Shown here: positions 8,819-19,518 of the stretch, piece after piece
How positions within the stretch are numbered: position 1 is the stretch's first letter
Layout of the letters: the number at the start of each line of letters is the position of its first letter
Assembly: GCA_036008685.1 (NCBI GenBank)
Contig: DASYNF010000275.1
Coordinates: 9,844-73,843 of the forward strand
DNA from: Actinomadura_C sp036008685
GTDB taxonomy: Bacteria > Actinomycetota > Actinomycetes > Streptosporangiales > Streptosporangiaceae
Length of the DNA stretch: 64,000 nt
Reading direction: 5' to 3'
Notes under the pieces: generated by a model
The model's database searches: none
Seen by the model: the letters and a program-made list of their open reading frames with translations, nothing else
What the model was told of the DNA's origin: nothing
Made by a program: the position numbers and the translations under genes

Positions 8819-9494
8819 GATACGGGTCCTCCTGGTCGACGATCAGCCGCTACTGCGGAGGGGCTTCCGGTTGATCCTGGAGGCGGAGACCGATATCGCC
8901 GTGGTCGGCGAGGCCGGCGAAGGGGCGTCGGCGGTCGAGCTGGCCAGGTCCATGCTTCCCGATGTGGTCCTCATGGACGTCCGCATGCCGGGGGTCGACG
9001 GGATCGAGGCCACCCGGCGAATCGTCCGGGAGAGTACCGCCACGCATGATTGCCGGGTCCTGATCCTCACCACCTTCGACTTGGACGAGTACGTCATCGA
9101 GGCCGTACGGGCGGGGGCCAGCGGGTTCCTGTTGAAGGACTCGCCGCCCGAGGACCTGGTGGCGGCCATCCGGATCGTCGCGGCGGGGGACGCGATCGTC
9201 GCGCCGAGCGTGACGCGGCGCCTGCTGGACAAGTTCGCCACCCGGCTACCGGCCGTACGGGAGTCCGCGCCGCCCCCCGGGCTCGACAGCCTGACGGATC
9301 GGGAGCGGGAGGTGCTGGGGCACGTCGCCCGGGGGCTGTCCAACGCGGAGATCGCGGCCGAGCTGGTCGTGAGCGAGACGACGGTGAAGACCCACGTCGG
9401 AAATGTGCTGGCCAAGCTCCGGCTGCGTGACCGGGTCCAAGCCGTGGTCTACGCCTATGAGACGGGGATGAGCCGGCCGGGTCGGTCCGGCTGA
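8808..9494 (+). CDS. LuxR/NarL-family response regulator
   Basis: This is the cytoplasmic DNA-binding partner of the upstream kinase (228 residues). The receiver domain has the acidic pair DD (11-12), phospho-acceptor Asp57 in VVLMDVRMPG, and the conserved Thr and Lys (LTTFD; FLLKD). The C-terminal GerE helix-turn-helix is at about 160-220 (LTDREREVL, SNAEIAAEL, TTVKTHVGNVL). The start codon lies at the end of a dispersed repeat that separates it from the kinase gene by 129 bases. The purine-rich GGAGCGAGG inside the repeat may serve as ribosome site. Confidence 0.95.
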   Translation: MNTAIRVLLVDDQPLLRRGFRLILEAETDIAVVGEAGEGASAVELARSMLPDVVLMDVRMPGVDGIEATRRIVRESTATHDCRVLILTTFDLDEYVIEAVRAGASGFLLKDSPPEDLVAAIRIVAAGDAIVAPSVTRRLLDKFATRLPAVRESAPPPGLDSLTDREREVLGHVARGLSNAEIAAELVVSETTVKTHVGNVLAKLRLRDRVQAVVYAYETGMSRPGRSG

Positions 9495-9689
9495 TCCCCT
9501 AGGGGGAACGCCGGCCCGTCTAGTCCGGGAGGACGAGAACGGCGTGCCGGCTCCTGCGGAAGGCGGAGGACCAAGTCCCTTCCACAAGCCGATCAGACCC
9601 ACGATCGGGACTCCTAGTGTTGAGGCACGGGATCAAGGAGCGCCCGCTCCGGCCCGCACAAGGCATCCTCAGCTCACAGGGAGTCCCAC

Positions 9690-10484
9690 GTGAACAGCAC
9701 CGCTCCACCGACCGCCGAGGGGCTGGACCAGCCCGGAGTGGGCACTCTCGCGGCCCGCACGACCGGGATATCCAAGGTCTACGGCCGCGGTGACGCCAAG
9801 GTGGTGGCGTTGGACGACGTGACCGTCGGGATTCCGCGCGGCCGGTTCACGGCGATCATGGGCCCGTCCGGTTCCGGTAAGTCCACGCTGATGCACTGCA
9901 TGGCGGGCCTCGACACCGTGGACTCCGGACAGGTCTTCCTCGGTGACGTCGAACTCTCCCGCCTCGACGACAAGCGTCTCACCCGGTTGCGGCGGGACAA
10001 GGTGGGGTTCGTCTTCCAGGCTTTCAACCTGGTGCCGACCCTCACAGCTCTCGAGAACATCACCCTGCCGATCGACATCGCGGGGCGTAAGCCGGACCGT
10101 GCGTGGCTGGACCATGTCATCGACTCCGTGGGCCTGCGGCCTCGGCTGAGGCACCGGCCGAGCGAGCTCTCCGGGGGCCAGCAGCAGCGCGTCGCCTGCG
10201 CCCGGGCGCTCGCGAGCCGGCCTGAGATCATCTTCGCCGACGAGCCGACCGGCAACCTCGACTCCCGTTCCGGCGCGGAGGTGCTGTCGTTCCTGCGCAA
10301 CTCCGTGCAGGAGATGGGCCAGACGATCGTCATGGTGACCCATGACCCCGCCGCGGCGGCCTACTCGGACATGGTGCTGTTCCTCAGTGATGGACGCATC
10401 GTGGACCAGATGCCCGACCCGACCGCCGAGAAGGTCCTCGAGCGCATGAAGGGCTTCGACCTGCCGGGGGTCGGTGCCGCATGA
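9690..10484 (+). CDS. MacB-type ABC transporter ATP-binding protein
   Basis: This 264-residue ATPase of the MacB/LolD type would power the FtsX-like permease encoded next. It has Walker A GPSGSGKST (about 59), Q-loop VFQAFNL, signature LSGGQQQR, Walker B IIFADEPT and switch His in MVTHD. The GTG start at 9690 has AGGGAG nearby. It overlaps the permease gene by 4 bases (ATGA), indicating translational coupling. Family members act in mechanotransmission, export of antimicrobials or lipoprotein handling; the substrate here is unknown. The preceding two-component system is the likely regulator. Confidence 0.94.
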   Translation: MNSTAPPTAEGLDQPGVGTLAARTTGISKVYGRGDAKVVALDDVTVGIPRGRFTAIMGPSGSGKSTLMHCMAGLDTVDSGQVFLGDVELSRLDDKRLTRLRRDKVGFVFQAFNLVPTLTALENITLPIDIAGRKPDRAWLDHVIDSVGLRPRLRHRPSELSGGQQQRVACARALASRPEIIFADEPTGNLDSRSGAEVLSFLRNSVQEMGQTIVMVTHDPAAAAYSDMVLFLSDGRIVDQMPDPTAEKVLERMKGFDLPGVGAA

Positions 10485-12988
10485 TGGCCCGGGTGACGCT
10501 GCGCAACCTCGCCGCGCACAAGCTCCGGCTCCTGCTCACCGCGGTGTCCGTCGTGCTGGGCGTGGCGATGGTCGCCGGTACCTTCATCTTCACCGACTCG
10601 ATGTCGAGGCAGTTCGACGACCTGTTCGCGACCTTCGGCAAGGACGTCGCGGTGGACGTCCGGGGCAAGAAGGTCGTCGACGCGGGCAATGACGAGCAGG
10701 TGTCCTCCAGGCCGCCGGTGCCGGCCACCGTCGCCGAAGGGCTTCGTCAGGTCGACGGCGTCCGTGATGTCGTCGGCAGCGTCTCCGGATATGCCGCGGT
10801 GATCGGCGAGAACGGCAGGACCGTCGCCACGCAGGGGCCGCCCCAGCTCGGGATCAACTGGGTCGGCGGAGGCGACTACACCATCGCGTCCGGCCGCGCG
10901 CCACACGGGCCCGGCGAGGTGGCCATCGACGAGGCCACCCTCGAGAAGGCCGGTTACGCGCTGGGCGAGCGGGCCCGGATCCTGGTGCAGGGGCCGACCC
11001 AGACCATGACCGTCGTGGGCGCGATCAAGGCTCCGAACATGATGGGCACGACGCTCACGGCCTTCGAGACCGCCACGGCACAGCGGCTCCTGCTCAAGCC
11101 CGGCTATTTCAGCGACATCCAGATGGCGGGCACCGGCGCGAGTGAGACGGTGCTGCGGGACCGGGTGGCGCGGACGCTCCCGGACGGCGTGGAGGCGATC
11201 ACCGGCACCGAGCTCCGCGACGAGCTCAAGACCGACATCCAGGGATTCCTGTCGTTCTTCCGGACGCTGCTGTTGGTCTTCGGGTTCATCGCGGTGTTCG
11301 TCGGCGCGTTCATCATCTTCAACACGTTCTCGATGCTCGTGGCCCAGCGGACCCGAGAGCTCGCGCTCCTGCGGGCCATCGGCGCCTCGCGCCGGCAGGT
11401 CACCAGGGCCGTGCTCGGCGAGGCCCTCGGAGTGGGCCTGATCGGCTCCACCATCGGCCTGATCGCCGGCGCCGGGCTGGCCACGGCGCTGCAGTCCCTC
11501 GCCGGCGGCGGGTCCGAGGAGCCGGGAGGCCTCACGTTCACCATGACTCCGGTGATCTGGTCCTACACGGTCGGCATCGCGGTGACCCTGGTCGCGGCCT
11601 ACTTCCCGGCGCGCCGGGCTGCCAGGATCGCGCCGGTGGCCGCGATGCGCGATGACGTCGCGCTGCCGCAGCGCTCACTGCGGATCCGGATGATGGCCGG
11701 CTCGGTGCTCACCGTGGGCGGTGCGGTCCTCCTCGTCCTGGGCCTCGCCGGGGTCGGAGCCCAGCCGCTGATCCTGCTCGGCGCGGGAGCGGCCATGGTC
11801 TTCCTCGGGGTCGCCATGCTCGCACCGGTGATCAGCAAGCCGGTGATCCGGCTGCTCGGCGCAGTGTTCCCCCGGCTGTTCGGCACGCCCGGCCGGCTCG
11901 CGCGGGAGAACGCCCTGCGCAACCCGCGCCGGACGGCGGCCACGGCCTCGGCCCTCATGATCGGGCTCGCGCTGGTGAGCGCGATCAACGTGGTGAGCTC
12001 CTCCGCCGTCGCCTCCATCGGCAGGTCCGTGGACCGGCAGTTCGGCGCCGACTACATCGTCATGTCCGAGACCCAGAACCGCTTCAGCCCTGAGGCCATC
12101 AAAGCGGTGGGCCGGGTTCCGGGGGTGGAGCAGGCCACGGCGCTGTACTCCGGGAAAATCAACTTCAACGGCAAGCCGACCGACGTGCAATCCGGCGACA
12201 TCGCCGTGCTCCTGTCCGGGGCGAAGCTGAAGATGGTGTCCGGCTCCACCGACCTCGGCGCCGATGGGCTGCTCGTCGACGAGAGCACGGCCAAGTCCGG
12301 TAACTGGACGGTCGGCAGCACGGTCCCGGCGCAGTTCGCCGACGGGGCCCGTCAGCCGCTCCGCGTCGCGGGGATCTACGAGAAGAACGAGCTGACCGGT
12401 CCCCGGGTGCTGTCGCAGCAGACCTACCTGGCCCACACCGGCACCCCTCTGGCCGTCATGGGGATCGTGCAGGTCAAGACACCGGACACGACGACCAGGC
12501 AGGCTCTGGAACAGGCGCTCCGCGACTATCCCAATCTGAAGGTCCAGGACCGCTCGGACCTGAAGAAGTCCTTCCAGAAGCAGCTCGACCAGATCGTCGT
12601 CTTCTTCACGATCCTGCTCGCCATGTCCATCATCATCGCGGCGGTGGGGGTCATCAACACCCTGGCGCTGTCGGTGATCGAGCGGACCCGTGAGATCGGC
12701 CTGCTCCGGGCGGTGGGCACCAGCCGCCGCCAGCTGCGCCGGATGATCCGGCTGGAGTCCGTGGTGATCGCGGTGTTCGGCGCCCTGCTGGGGATCACGA
12801 TCGGCGTGTCCTTCGGGGCGGCCATCCAGAACGGCCTCGAGGACAACGGCCTGACCGTCCTGGACATCCCCGTGGGGACACTGAGCCTGTACGTCCTACT
12901 CGGCGGCCTGATCGGGATGCTGGCCGCGCTCTGGCCGGCCTGGCGCGCGGGCCGCATGGATGTTCTCAAGGCCATCGCGACCGAGTAG
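10481..12988 (+). CDS. FtsX-like ABC transporter permease (MacB-type, duplicated)
   Basis: This 835-residue membrane protein pairs with the preceding ATPase. It has an N-terminal membrane segment followed by a large extracytoplasmic MacB-periplasmic-core-like region (about 40-255) and a first FtsX domain with three membrane helices (about 260-385). Two more helices and a second extracytoplasmic region (about 500-690) precede a second FtsX domain (about 700-830), where the motif ERTREIGLLRAVGTSRRQ repeats QRTRELALLRAIGASRRQ of the first half. This internally duplicated layout is typical of actinobacterial members. A strong hairpin follows. Confidence 0.93.
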   Translation: MMARVTLRNLAAHKLRLLLTAVSVVLGVAMVAGTFIFTDSMSRQFDDLFATFGKDVAVDVRGKKVVDAGNDEQVSSRPPVPATVAEGLRQVDGVRDVVGSVSGYAAVIGENGRTVATQGPPQLGINWVGGGDYTIASGRAPHGPGEVAIDEATLEKAGYALGERARILVQGPTQTMTVVGAIKAPNMMGTTLTAFETATAQRLLLKPGYFSDIQMAGTGASETVLRDRVARTLPDGVEAITGTELRDELKTDIQGFLSFFRTLLLVFGFIAVFVGAFIIFNTFSMLVAQRTRELALLRAIGASRRQVTRAVLGEALGVGLIGSTIGLIAGAGLATALQSLAGGGSEEPGGLTFTMTPVIWSYTVGIAVTLVAAYFPARRAARIAPVAAMRDDVALPQRSLRIRMMAGSVLTVGGAVLLVLGLAGVGAQPLILLGAGAAMVFLGVAMLAPVISKPVIRLLGAVFPRLFGTPGRLARENALRNPRRTAATASALMIGLALVSAINVVSSSAVASIGRSVDRQFGADYIVMSETQNRFSPEAIKAVGRVPGVEQATALYSGKINFNGKPTDVQSGDIAVLLSGAKLKMVSGSTDLGADGLLVDESTAKSGNWTVGSTVPAQFADGARQPLRVAGIYEKNELTGPRVLSQQTYLAHTGTPLAVMGIVQVKTPDTTTRQALEQALRDYPNLKVQDRSDLKKSFQKQLDQIVVFFTILLAMSIIIAAVGVINTLALSVIERTREIGLLRAVGTSRRQLRRMIRLESVVIAVFGALLGITIGVSFGAAIQNGLEDNGLTVLDIPVGTLSLYVLLGGLIGMLAALWPAWRAGRMDVLKAIATE

Positions 12989-12996
12989 CACGACGA

Positions 12997-13046
12997 CGAA
13001 AGCCTCGTCCCGTACGGCCGGCCGGCCGTACGGGACGAGGCTTTCG
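12997..13046. terminator. Bidirectional terminator between the MacB-type operon and opp operon
   Basis: A perfect 24-bp inverted repeat (12997-13020 with 13023-13046) begins 9 bases after the permease stop and ends 14 bases before the oppF stop. The outer stem carries AAAG on one side and CTTT on the other, so it offers a short U-rich end in both directions. Confidence 0.85.
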
Positions 13047-13060
13047 CTCTGTGCTCCCGG

Positions 13061-14143
<1,083 letters not shown>

Positions 14144-14201
14144 ACGTACTCCAGCATTGTCTTCAGGAGCGAAGCCACCCCGGGTCTCCCGGCCATGGCC
14201 G

Positions 14202-15293
14202 TCACAGTTTCGGCCTGATCTCGTCGGCCCAGATCTCCTTGCGCGCCCCCACGGGGAGATGGCACGCGGCCTTGTGCCCCGGCTCCACCTCGGTCAGCTC
14301 CGGGCGTTCGGTCTCGCTCCTGCCCCGATTGACCTTGGCGTAGGCGCACCGCGGGCTGAAGGCGCACCCGGTGGGCAGGTTGATGAGGCTCGGCGGCGTG
14401 CCCTTGATGGGCAGCAGCCGCTCGGACCGGTCCCGGTCCAGCCGGGGCATGGAGCTCAGCAGTCCCCAGGTGTAGGGGTGCATCGGCCGGTGGAAGGCGT
14501 CCTCCACACTGGCGTACTCCGCGCATCGCCCTCCGTACATCACGAGGATGTCGTCGGAGAGCTCCGCGACGACGCCGAGGTCATGCGTGATCATGATGAT
14601 CGCGGAGTTGAACTCCTCCTGCAGGTCCCGCAGGAGGTCCAGGATCTGCGCCTGCACCGTCACGTCGAGCGCCGTGGTCGGCTCGTCGGCGATCAGGAGC
14701 TCGGGGTCGCAGGAGAGCGCCATCGCGATCATGGCGCGCTGCCGCATGCCGCCGGAGAAGTTGTGCGGATAGTCGTCCACCCGCCGGTCCGGCTCCGGGA
14801 TGCCGACCCGGCCGAGCATGTCCACCGCGTGCTTGCGCGCGACCTTCTTGCTGACGTCGTTGTGGATCCGGTAGGCCTCGATGATCTGGTTGCCGACCGT
14901 GTAGAACGGGTGCATGGACGACAACGGGTCCTGGAAGATCATCGCCATGTTACGGCCGCGCAGCCGGCGGACCTGATCCGGCGACGAACCGACGATCTCC
15001 TGGCCGTCCAGCCAGATCTCCCCGGACACCCGGGCGTTCCTGCGGTTGTGCAGGCCGAGGATGCCGAGGCTCGTCACGCTCTTGCCCGACCCGGACTCCC
15101 CCACGATGCCGAGGGTCTTGCCGCGTTCCAGCTGGAACGACAGCCCGTCGACGGACCTGACCAGGCCGTCGTCGGTCGGGAAGTGAATACGGAGATCCCG
15201 TACCTCGAGGAACGCCGTCGGCGCCTTGGTCTCGCCGCCGGCGGGGACGGACGCGCCGTCGAGCGTCTCGACCCGTGGCTTCTTGTCCCCCAT
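14202..15293 (-). CDS. oppD: Oligopeptide ABC transporter ATPase OppD-type
   Basis: This is the first ATPase of the importer (363 residues). It has Walker A GESGSGKS, Q-loop IFQDPLSSMHP, signature FSGGMRQR, Walker B LLIADEPTTALD, switch His ITHDLGV, and the C-terminal domain with GCAFSPRCAYA. It starts 3 bases after the oppB stop, so the two genes are almost certainly co-translated. It would form a heterodimer with OppF on the cytoplasmic face of the OppB-OppC channel. Confidence 0.92.
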   Translation of the reverse strand: MGDKKPRVETLDGASVPAGGETKAPTAFLEVRDLRIHFPTDDGLVRSVDGLSFQLERGKTLGIVGESGSGKSVTSLGILGLHNRRNARVSGEIWLDGQEIVGSSPDQVRRLRGRNMAMIFQDPLSSMHPFYTVGNQIIEAYRIHNDVSKKVARKHAVDMLGRVGIPEPDRRVDDYPHNFSGGMRQRAMIAMALSCDPELLIADEPTTALDVTVQAQILDLLRDLQEEFNSAIIMITHDLGVVAELSDDILVMYGGRCAEYASVEDAFHRPMHPYTWGLLSSMPRLDRDRSERLLPIKGTPPSLINLPTGCAFSPRCAYAKVNRGRSETERPELTEVEPGHKAACHLPVGARKEIWADEIRPKL

Positions 15294-15296
15294 CAG

Positions 15297-16304
15297 TTAA
15301 TGCCTCACCCTCGGGTCCACGACCCCGTACAGAAGGTCCACGATCAGGTTGGCCACGACGATGAACAGCGCGGCGGTCAGGGTGACTCCCAGAACCACCG
15401 GCAGGTCGCTCTGGCTGATCCCGTCGAGTGCCAGCGCGCCGAGGCCCTTCATCGAGAAGGTCTTCTCGGTGATGATGGCCCCACCGAGCAGCAGGCCGAG
15501 ATCGAGACCGAAGACGGTCAGGATAGGGGTCAGCGTCGCACGCAGCCCATGCTTGACGATAACGGTCCGCTCCGGGAGTCCCTTGGCGCGGGCCGTACGA
15601 ATGTAGTCCTCGTTCAGCGTCTCCAGCATGCCCGCGCGGGTGAGCCGAGCGTACAACGCCGCGTAGAGGAAGGCGAGGCTGACCCAGGGCAGGATCAGGC
15701 TGGTGAACCACTTTCCGGGATCCTGGGTCAGTGGGGTGTAGTCGACCTCGGGCAGCAGCCCCCACTGGTGGACCACGAACGCCAGCCCGAGAAGTCCGGT
15801 GAAGAAGATGGGCAGCGACACGCCCGCGAGGGCCACCGCCATGGCGGCGCGGTCGAAGAGGGTCCCACGGCGCAACGCCGACAGCACGCCGATCGACAGC
15901 CCGACGACCATCCAGAGCACGGCCGCGCCGAGGGCGATCGACAGGGTGACCGGGATCCGGTCGAGGATCTGCTCCAGCACCGGCTGATTGGTCCGGAAGG
16001 AGTAACCCAGGCAGGGCGCCGGGCACGCGATCTTCTCCGTACCCGTGTCGTAGGTGTCCCCCGCGACGATGGCCTTGAGGAAGTGCCCGTACTGCACCGT
16101 CACCGGCTCGTCCAGACGGAACCGCTCCTTGATGGCCGTGAGCGTGGCCTGGTCCGGGGCCTTGCCGGCGAAGCGCCCGGCGAGATCGTCAGTGGTCACC
16201 CCGGCCGCCTTCGGCACGAGGAAGAAGATCGAGAACGTCACCGCGCTCGTGATGAGCAGCAGCCCTACCGCGCCGAAGAGCCGGCGAATGATATATGCGA
16301 TCAC
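15297..16304 (-). CDS. oppB: Oligopeptide ABC transporter permease OppB-type
   Basis: This 335-residue integral membrane protein starts with the typical first helix (MIAYIIRRLFGAVGLLL) and has about six hydrophobic segments. The ATPase-coupling EAA-like motif is TARAKGLPERTVIVKHGLR. An insertion at about 55-100 in the extracytoplasmic loop contains two Cys (CPAPC), as in actinobacterial DppB-type permeases. A GC-rich hairpin separates it from the upstream binding-protein gene. Confidence 0.93.
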   Translation of the reverse strand: MIAYIIRRLFGAVGLLLITSAVTFSIFFLVPKAAGVTTDDLAGRFAGKAPDQATLTAIKERFRLDEPVTVQYGHFLKAIVAGDTYDTGTEKIACPAPCLGYSFRTNQPVLEQILDRIPVTLSIALGAAVLWMVVGLSIGVLSALRRGTLFDRAAMAVALAGVSLPIFFTGLLGLAFVVHQWGLLPEVDYTPLTQDPGKWFTSLILPWVSLAFLYAALYARLTRAGMLETLNEDYIRTARAKGLPERTVIVKHGLRATLTPILTVFGLDLGLLLGGAIITEKTFSMKGLGALALDGISQSDLPVVLGVTLTAALFIVVANLIVDLLYGVVDPRVRH

Positions 16305-16317
16305 AGCATCCGGCCCT

Positions 16318-16353
16318 GGGCGGCCGGCGGGGGGTCAACCCCGCCGGCCGCCC
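16318..16353 (-). terminator. Intra-operon hairpin behind the binding-protein gene
   Basis: A perfect 15-bp stem (16318-16332 with 16339-16353) with a 6-base loop lies between the oppA stop and the oppB start. Such partial terminators or RNA-stabilising stems commonly make the binding protein more abundant than the membrane and ATPase subunits. That role is inferred here. Confidence 0.7.
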
Positions 16354-16397
16354 AATATGCCTTCACCTGCCTTTTCTCAGGTAGTGCGGAACCGGGT

Positions 16398-18149
16398 TCA
16401 GCCGGTGACGCCCAGGTTGGCGTAGTCGTACATGCCGTAGCCCTCGTGGAAGTACACGTTGGCGAGTGTGGACGGCCGGAAGAGCAGCGACTTGGCGTAG
16501 ACGTTCGGCAGGATCGCGGCCTTCTCACGGATCATCGTGTCGATCTCGTTGTAGACCTTCGCCCGCTCGGCCGCGTCCGTGCTCTTGACGACCTCGTTCC
16601 ACTTCTTGTTGATGACGGGGTCGTTCAGCCCCTCCGGGTTGGCGTTGCCGGTGTCGACGATCGCCTTGCCGTCCGAGATCGGCTGCAGGTAGCCGTAGCC
16701 GGTGTTCCAGTCGGGCGCCCAGCCGTAGGTGCCGAGACCGACCTTCTCCTTCTTGACGAAGGCGGGCGAACCGAGCTGCTCGTTGGTGTAGGTGCCCGAC
16801 GGGTAGCCCTTGAGCTCCAGCTGGATGCCGGCCTTGCCCAGCGACTGCTCGAGCGCCTCGGCGGTCTGCTTCTCCTTCGGGCGGTCGCTGCGGAAGACCA
16901 TGACGGTCTTGAACCCGTTCGGCTTACCGCACTTGGCGAGGGCCTCCTTGGCCTTGGCCACGTCACCCTTGTAGCCGGGCTCGGCCTTGGTGTAGAGGTC
17001 CGTGCCCTTCTCGCGGCCCATGACGCTGGGAGGCTGGATCGAGGTCGACAGCTCGCCGCCGATCTCACCGCCGTAGGCGCGGAACATCGCGTCCCGGTCC
17101 GCGGCGTAGACGATCGCCTTACGGCACTCGACGTTGGGGATGTTCTCGACGTTGATGGGCAGGTACCAGTGGAAGCCCGCGAGCGGGTTGTCGGCGTTGC
17201 CCTTCAGCTTGGGGCTGGCGAGGATCTTCTGCCGGGCCGCGGCCTGCACGCCGGTGCCGGGCAGGTCCACGTGGAGGGTGCCCGCGAGCACGCGGCTGTC
17301 GATCTCCTCCGCCTTGAGCCCCGCCATCACTTCGATCCGGTCGGGCAGCTGCTTGCGGTTGGGATCGGTGGCCGGGTCCCAGTTCGTGTTGCGGACGAGG
17401 ACGCCGCCCTTCTTGGGCTGGTAGTCGGCCTCCCACTTGTACGGGCCGCTCGAGAACGGGTGCTGTCCGTAGCGGACGCCCTTGTCCTTGGCCGGCGGCA
17501 CCGGCGCCGTCTGCCCGCTGAAGCCGACCAGCTGGTCGAACTCACCGAACGGGTTCTTCAGCTTGAAGACGACGGTGTAGTCGTCGGGGGTCGCGACGCC
17601 CTTGAAGTGGTCGAGGTTCTTGTCCTTGAACGGACCCTTGTAACCGGAGGCGTCGAGCAGCTGGGTGAAGTAGGACGGGCCGTTGCGGAGGACACCGCGG
17701 TCGAAGGTGCGGGCGACCGCGTACTTGATGTCCTGGGCCTTGATCTCGGTGCCGTCTTCGTACTTGACACCCTTCTTGAGCTTGTAGGTCCAGGTCTTGC
17801 CACCGTCGGTGGGCACGCCCGCGGCCTCGGCCAGGTCCGGGGACATGGTCGAGCCGGCCGCGCCGGGCTTGGACGTGTAGGTCATCAGGCCACGCGAGAA
17901 GAGCCGGACGAAGTTGAGCCCGAACGCGTAGTAGATGTTGGCGGGGTCGAGCGACTCGAAGTCGTCGGGCTGGGCGACCTTGAGGACCCCGCCCTTCTTG
18001 TCCGAAGGGTTCACGACACTGGTGGAGCCGGCGTCGAATTTGCCGCTAGCACCGTCGCTGCCGCCATCGCCACCGCCGCAGGCGGCCAACCCCAAGCTCA
18101 GGGCGATGGCTCCTGCCGCCGCCGTGGTCACCACTTTGGGACTTTTCAT
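16398..18149 (-). CDS. oppA: Peptide-binding lipoprotein OppA-type
   Basis: This is the extracytoplasmic solute-binding protein (family 5) of the importer, 583 residues. It has a lipoprotein signal with the lipobox LAAC (Cys24), then a Gly/Ser/Asp linker and the SBP_bac_5 fold. Family-5 features include FESLDPANIYYA, the YEDGTEIKAQDIKYAVAR segment and HPFSSGPYKWE. The start at 18149 is set by GAAAGG six bases upstream and the signal peptide; the frame is open further upstream without ribosome site or signal. It lies between the permease genes oppC and oppB, an unusual but recurrent actinobacterial order. Confidence 0.93.
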   Translation of the reverse strand: MKSPKVVTTAAAGAIALSLGLAACGGGDGGSDGASGKFDAGSTSVVNPSDKKGGVLKVAQPDDFESLDPANIYYAFGLNFVRLFSRGLMTYTSKPGAAGSTMSPDLAEAAGVPTDGGKTWTYKLKKGVKYEDGTEIKAQDIKYAVARTFDRGVLRNGPSYFTQLLDASGYKGPFKDKNLDHFKGVATPDDYTVVFKLKNPFGEFDQLVGFSGQTAPVPPAKDKGVRYGQHPFSSGPYKWEADYQPKKGGVLVRNTNWDPATDPNRKQLPDRIEVMAGLKAEEIDSRVLAGTLHVDLPGTGVQAAARQKILASPKLKGNADNPLAGFHWYLPINVENIPNVECRKAIVYAADRDAMFRAYGGEIGGELSTSIQPPSVMGREKGTDLYTKAEPGYKGDVAKAKEALAKCGKPNGFKTVMVFRSDRPKEKQTAEALEQSLGKAGIQLELKGYPSGTYTNEQLGSPAFVKKEKVGLGTYGWAPDWNTGYGYLQPISDGKAIVDTGNANPEGLNDPVINKKWNEVVKSTDAAERAKVYNEIDTMIREKAAILPNVYAKSLLFRPSTLANVYFHEGYGMYDYANLGVTG

Positions 18150-18184
18150 GCGTTGCCTTTCACTCTTACCGGTGGGTGCCGGAG

Positions 18185-19189
18185 TCATCGAGCCCGTGGG
18201 TCCAGGGCGTCGCGTAGTCCATCGCCGAAGAGGTTGAACGCCAGGACGGTGACGAAGATGGCGAGACCGGGGACGATCACGAAGTGGGGGGAGATGGAGT
18301 ACAGCTCGGCCGCCGACGTCAGCATCCCGCCCCACGATGGCTGGGGAGGGTTGATCCCCACACCGAGGAACGACAGGGCCGCCTCGAACAGGATGTTCGT
18401 CGGGATCAGCAGCGTGGAGTAGACCAGGATCGGCGCGAACAGGTTGGGCAGGATCTCCCGGAAGAGGATGTAGAAGCTGCTCCCCCCGAGACTCCGAGCG
18501 GCGTCGACGAACTCCCGCTCGCGCAGCGACAGCGTCTGTCCCCGGATGATCCGCCCGATATAGGGCCAGTTGAAGAACCCGATGATGAACACCAGGAGCG
18601 CGATCCGCAGGTCGTTGCCCTGCAGCCCGATCAGGTCATTGGGGATCACGCCGACCAGCGCGATCGAGAAGAGCACCAGCGGGAAGGCCAGGAACACGTC
18701 CATCGTCCGGGCTATGAGCGTGTCCACCCAGCCGCCGAAGTAGCCGGCGATGATACCCATGATCGAGCCGATGACGACCGACACGAGCGTGGCGAGGACA
18801 CCGATGAGGATCGAGACCCGCGCGCCGAAGAGGATGCGGCTGAACAGGTCACGGCCGTTGATGGGCTCGACGCCGAACAGGAAGTCTCCACTGAGCCCGC
18901 CGAACGCGCCGTCCGGCTTGCCCAGCACGGGATCGGTCAGTTCCTGGTGGAACTCGTTCGGCGGGTGGCCGAGCCAGCGCACCAGGATCTCGGTGACGCC
19001 CGGCAGCGACACCAAGATGAGCAGGAGCACGATGGCTCCACCGGTCAGGGCGACCTTGTCGCGCTTGAGCCGCAGCCATGCGATCTGCCCGAGCGAGCGT
19101 CCCTGGATGGCCTTGCGGTCCAGACCAGCGACCACCGCCTCGGGCTGCGCCTCGGCCTCGGACCCGGACACCTCGATCGGTGCGGTCAC
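18185..19189 (-). CDS. oppC: Oligopeptide ABC transporter permease OppC-type
   Basis: This is the first gene of the importer operon (334 residues). A hydrophilic N-terminal tail of about 45 residues precedes the OppC_N helix (VALTGGAIVLLLILVS). The core has about five further helices and the coupling motif FVDAARSLGGSSFYILFREILPN, ending with the typical FNLFGDGLRDALDPR. The GTG at 19189 is chosen because GGGGAGGT stands 6 bases before it; an ATG at 19276 would add residues without family character. Confidence 0.93.
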   Translation of the reverse strand: MTAPIEVSGSEAEAQPEAVVAGLDRKAIQGRSLGQIAWLRLKRDKVALTGGAIVLLLILVSLPGVTEILVRWLGHPPNEFHQELTDPVLGKPDGAFGGLSGDFLFGVEPINGRDLFSRILFGARVSILIGVLATLVSVVIGSIMGIIAGYFGGWVDTLIARTMDVFLAFPLVLFSIALVGVIPNDLIGLQGNDLRIALLVFIIGFFNWPYIGRIIRGQTLSLREREFVDAARSLGGSSFYILFREILPNLFAPILVYSTLLIPTNILFEAALSFLGVGINPPQPSWGGMLTSAAELYSISPHFVIVPGLAIFVTVLAFNLFGDGLRDALDPRAR

Positions 19190-19518
19190 CGACGTACCTC
19201 CCCATACACACGGCCATCCCACGGACGACCGGCAAGCCACAGACCACCGATGTATTGACTGGTCCAGGACCCGCAACGCCCCGCTGTCGGAGGGAAACCT
19301 ACTCTCCCCAGACGAAATGTCGCGCTCGAGGGTCCGTGGCGCCAGTACCCGTGTCTGACTTGTGATCTCGTTGTCATCTAGGGCATATGCGCCCTCGACG
19401 ATATTTCGGACAAACTTCGCAAATCATAACTAGTCGCGCACTATGGCGCAGTTGGGGGCCACCTTATCCCCCACCCTCGGAAGCGTCCCTCCGCACCGCG
19501 AGGCGGGGGGCCGTCGTG
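19190..19518 (-). promoter_or_regulatory. Upstream region of the opp operon
   Basis: This 329-base stretch has no gene. It holds an AT-richer island (about 19385-19440), unusual in this GC-rich window. A minus-strand TATGAT at 19423-19428 could be a -10 box, giving a leader of more than 200 bases before oppC. I do not recognise a riboswitch in it. The last bases lie just beyond the stop codon of the neighbouring small membrane-protein gene. Confidence 0.35.
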
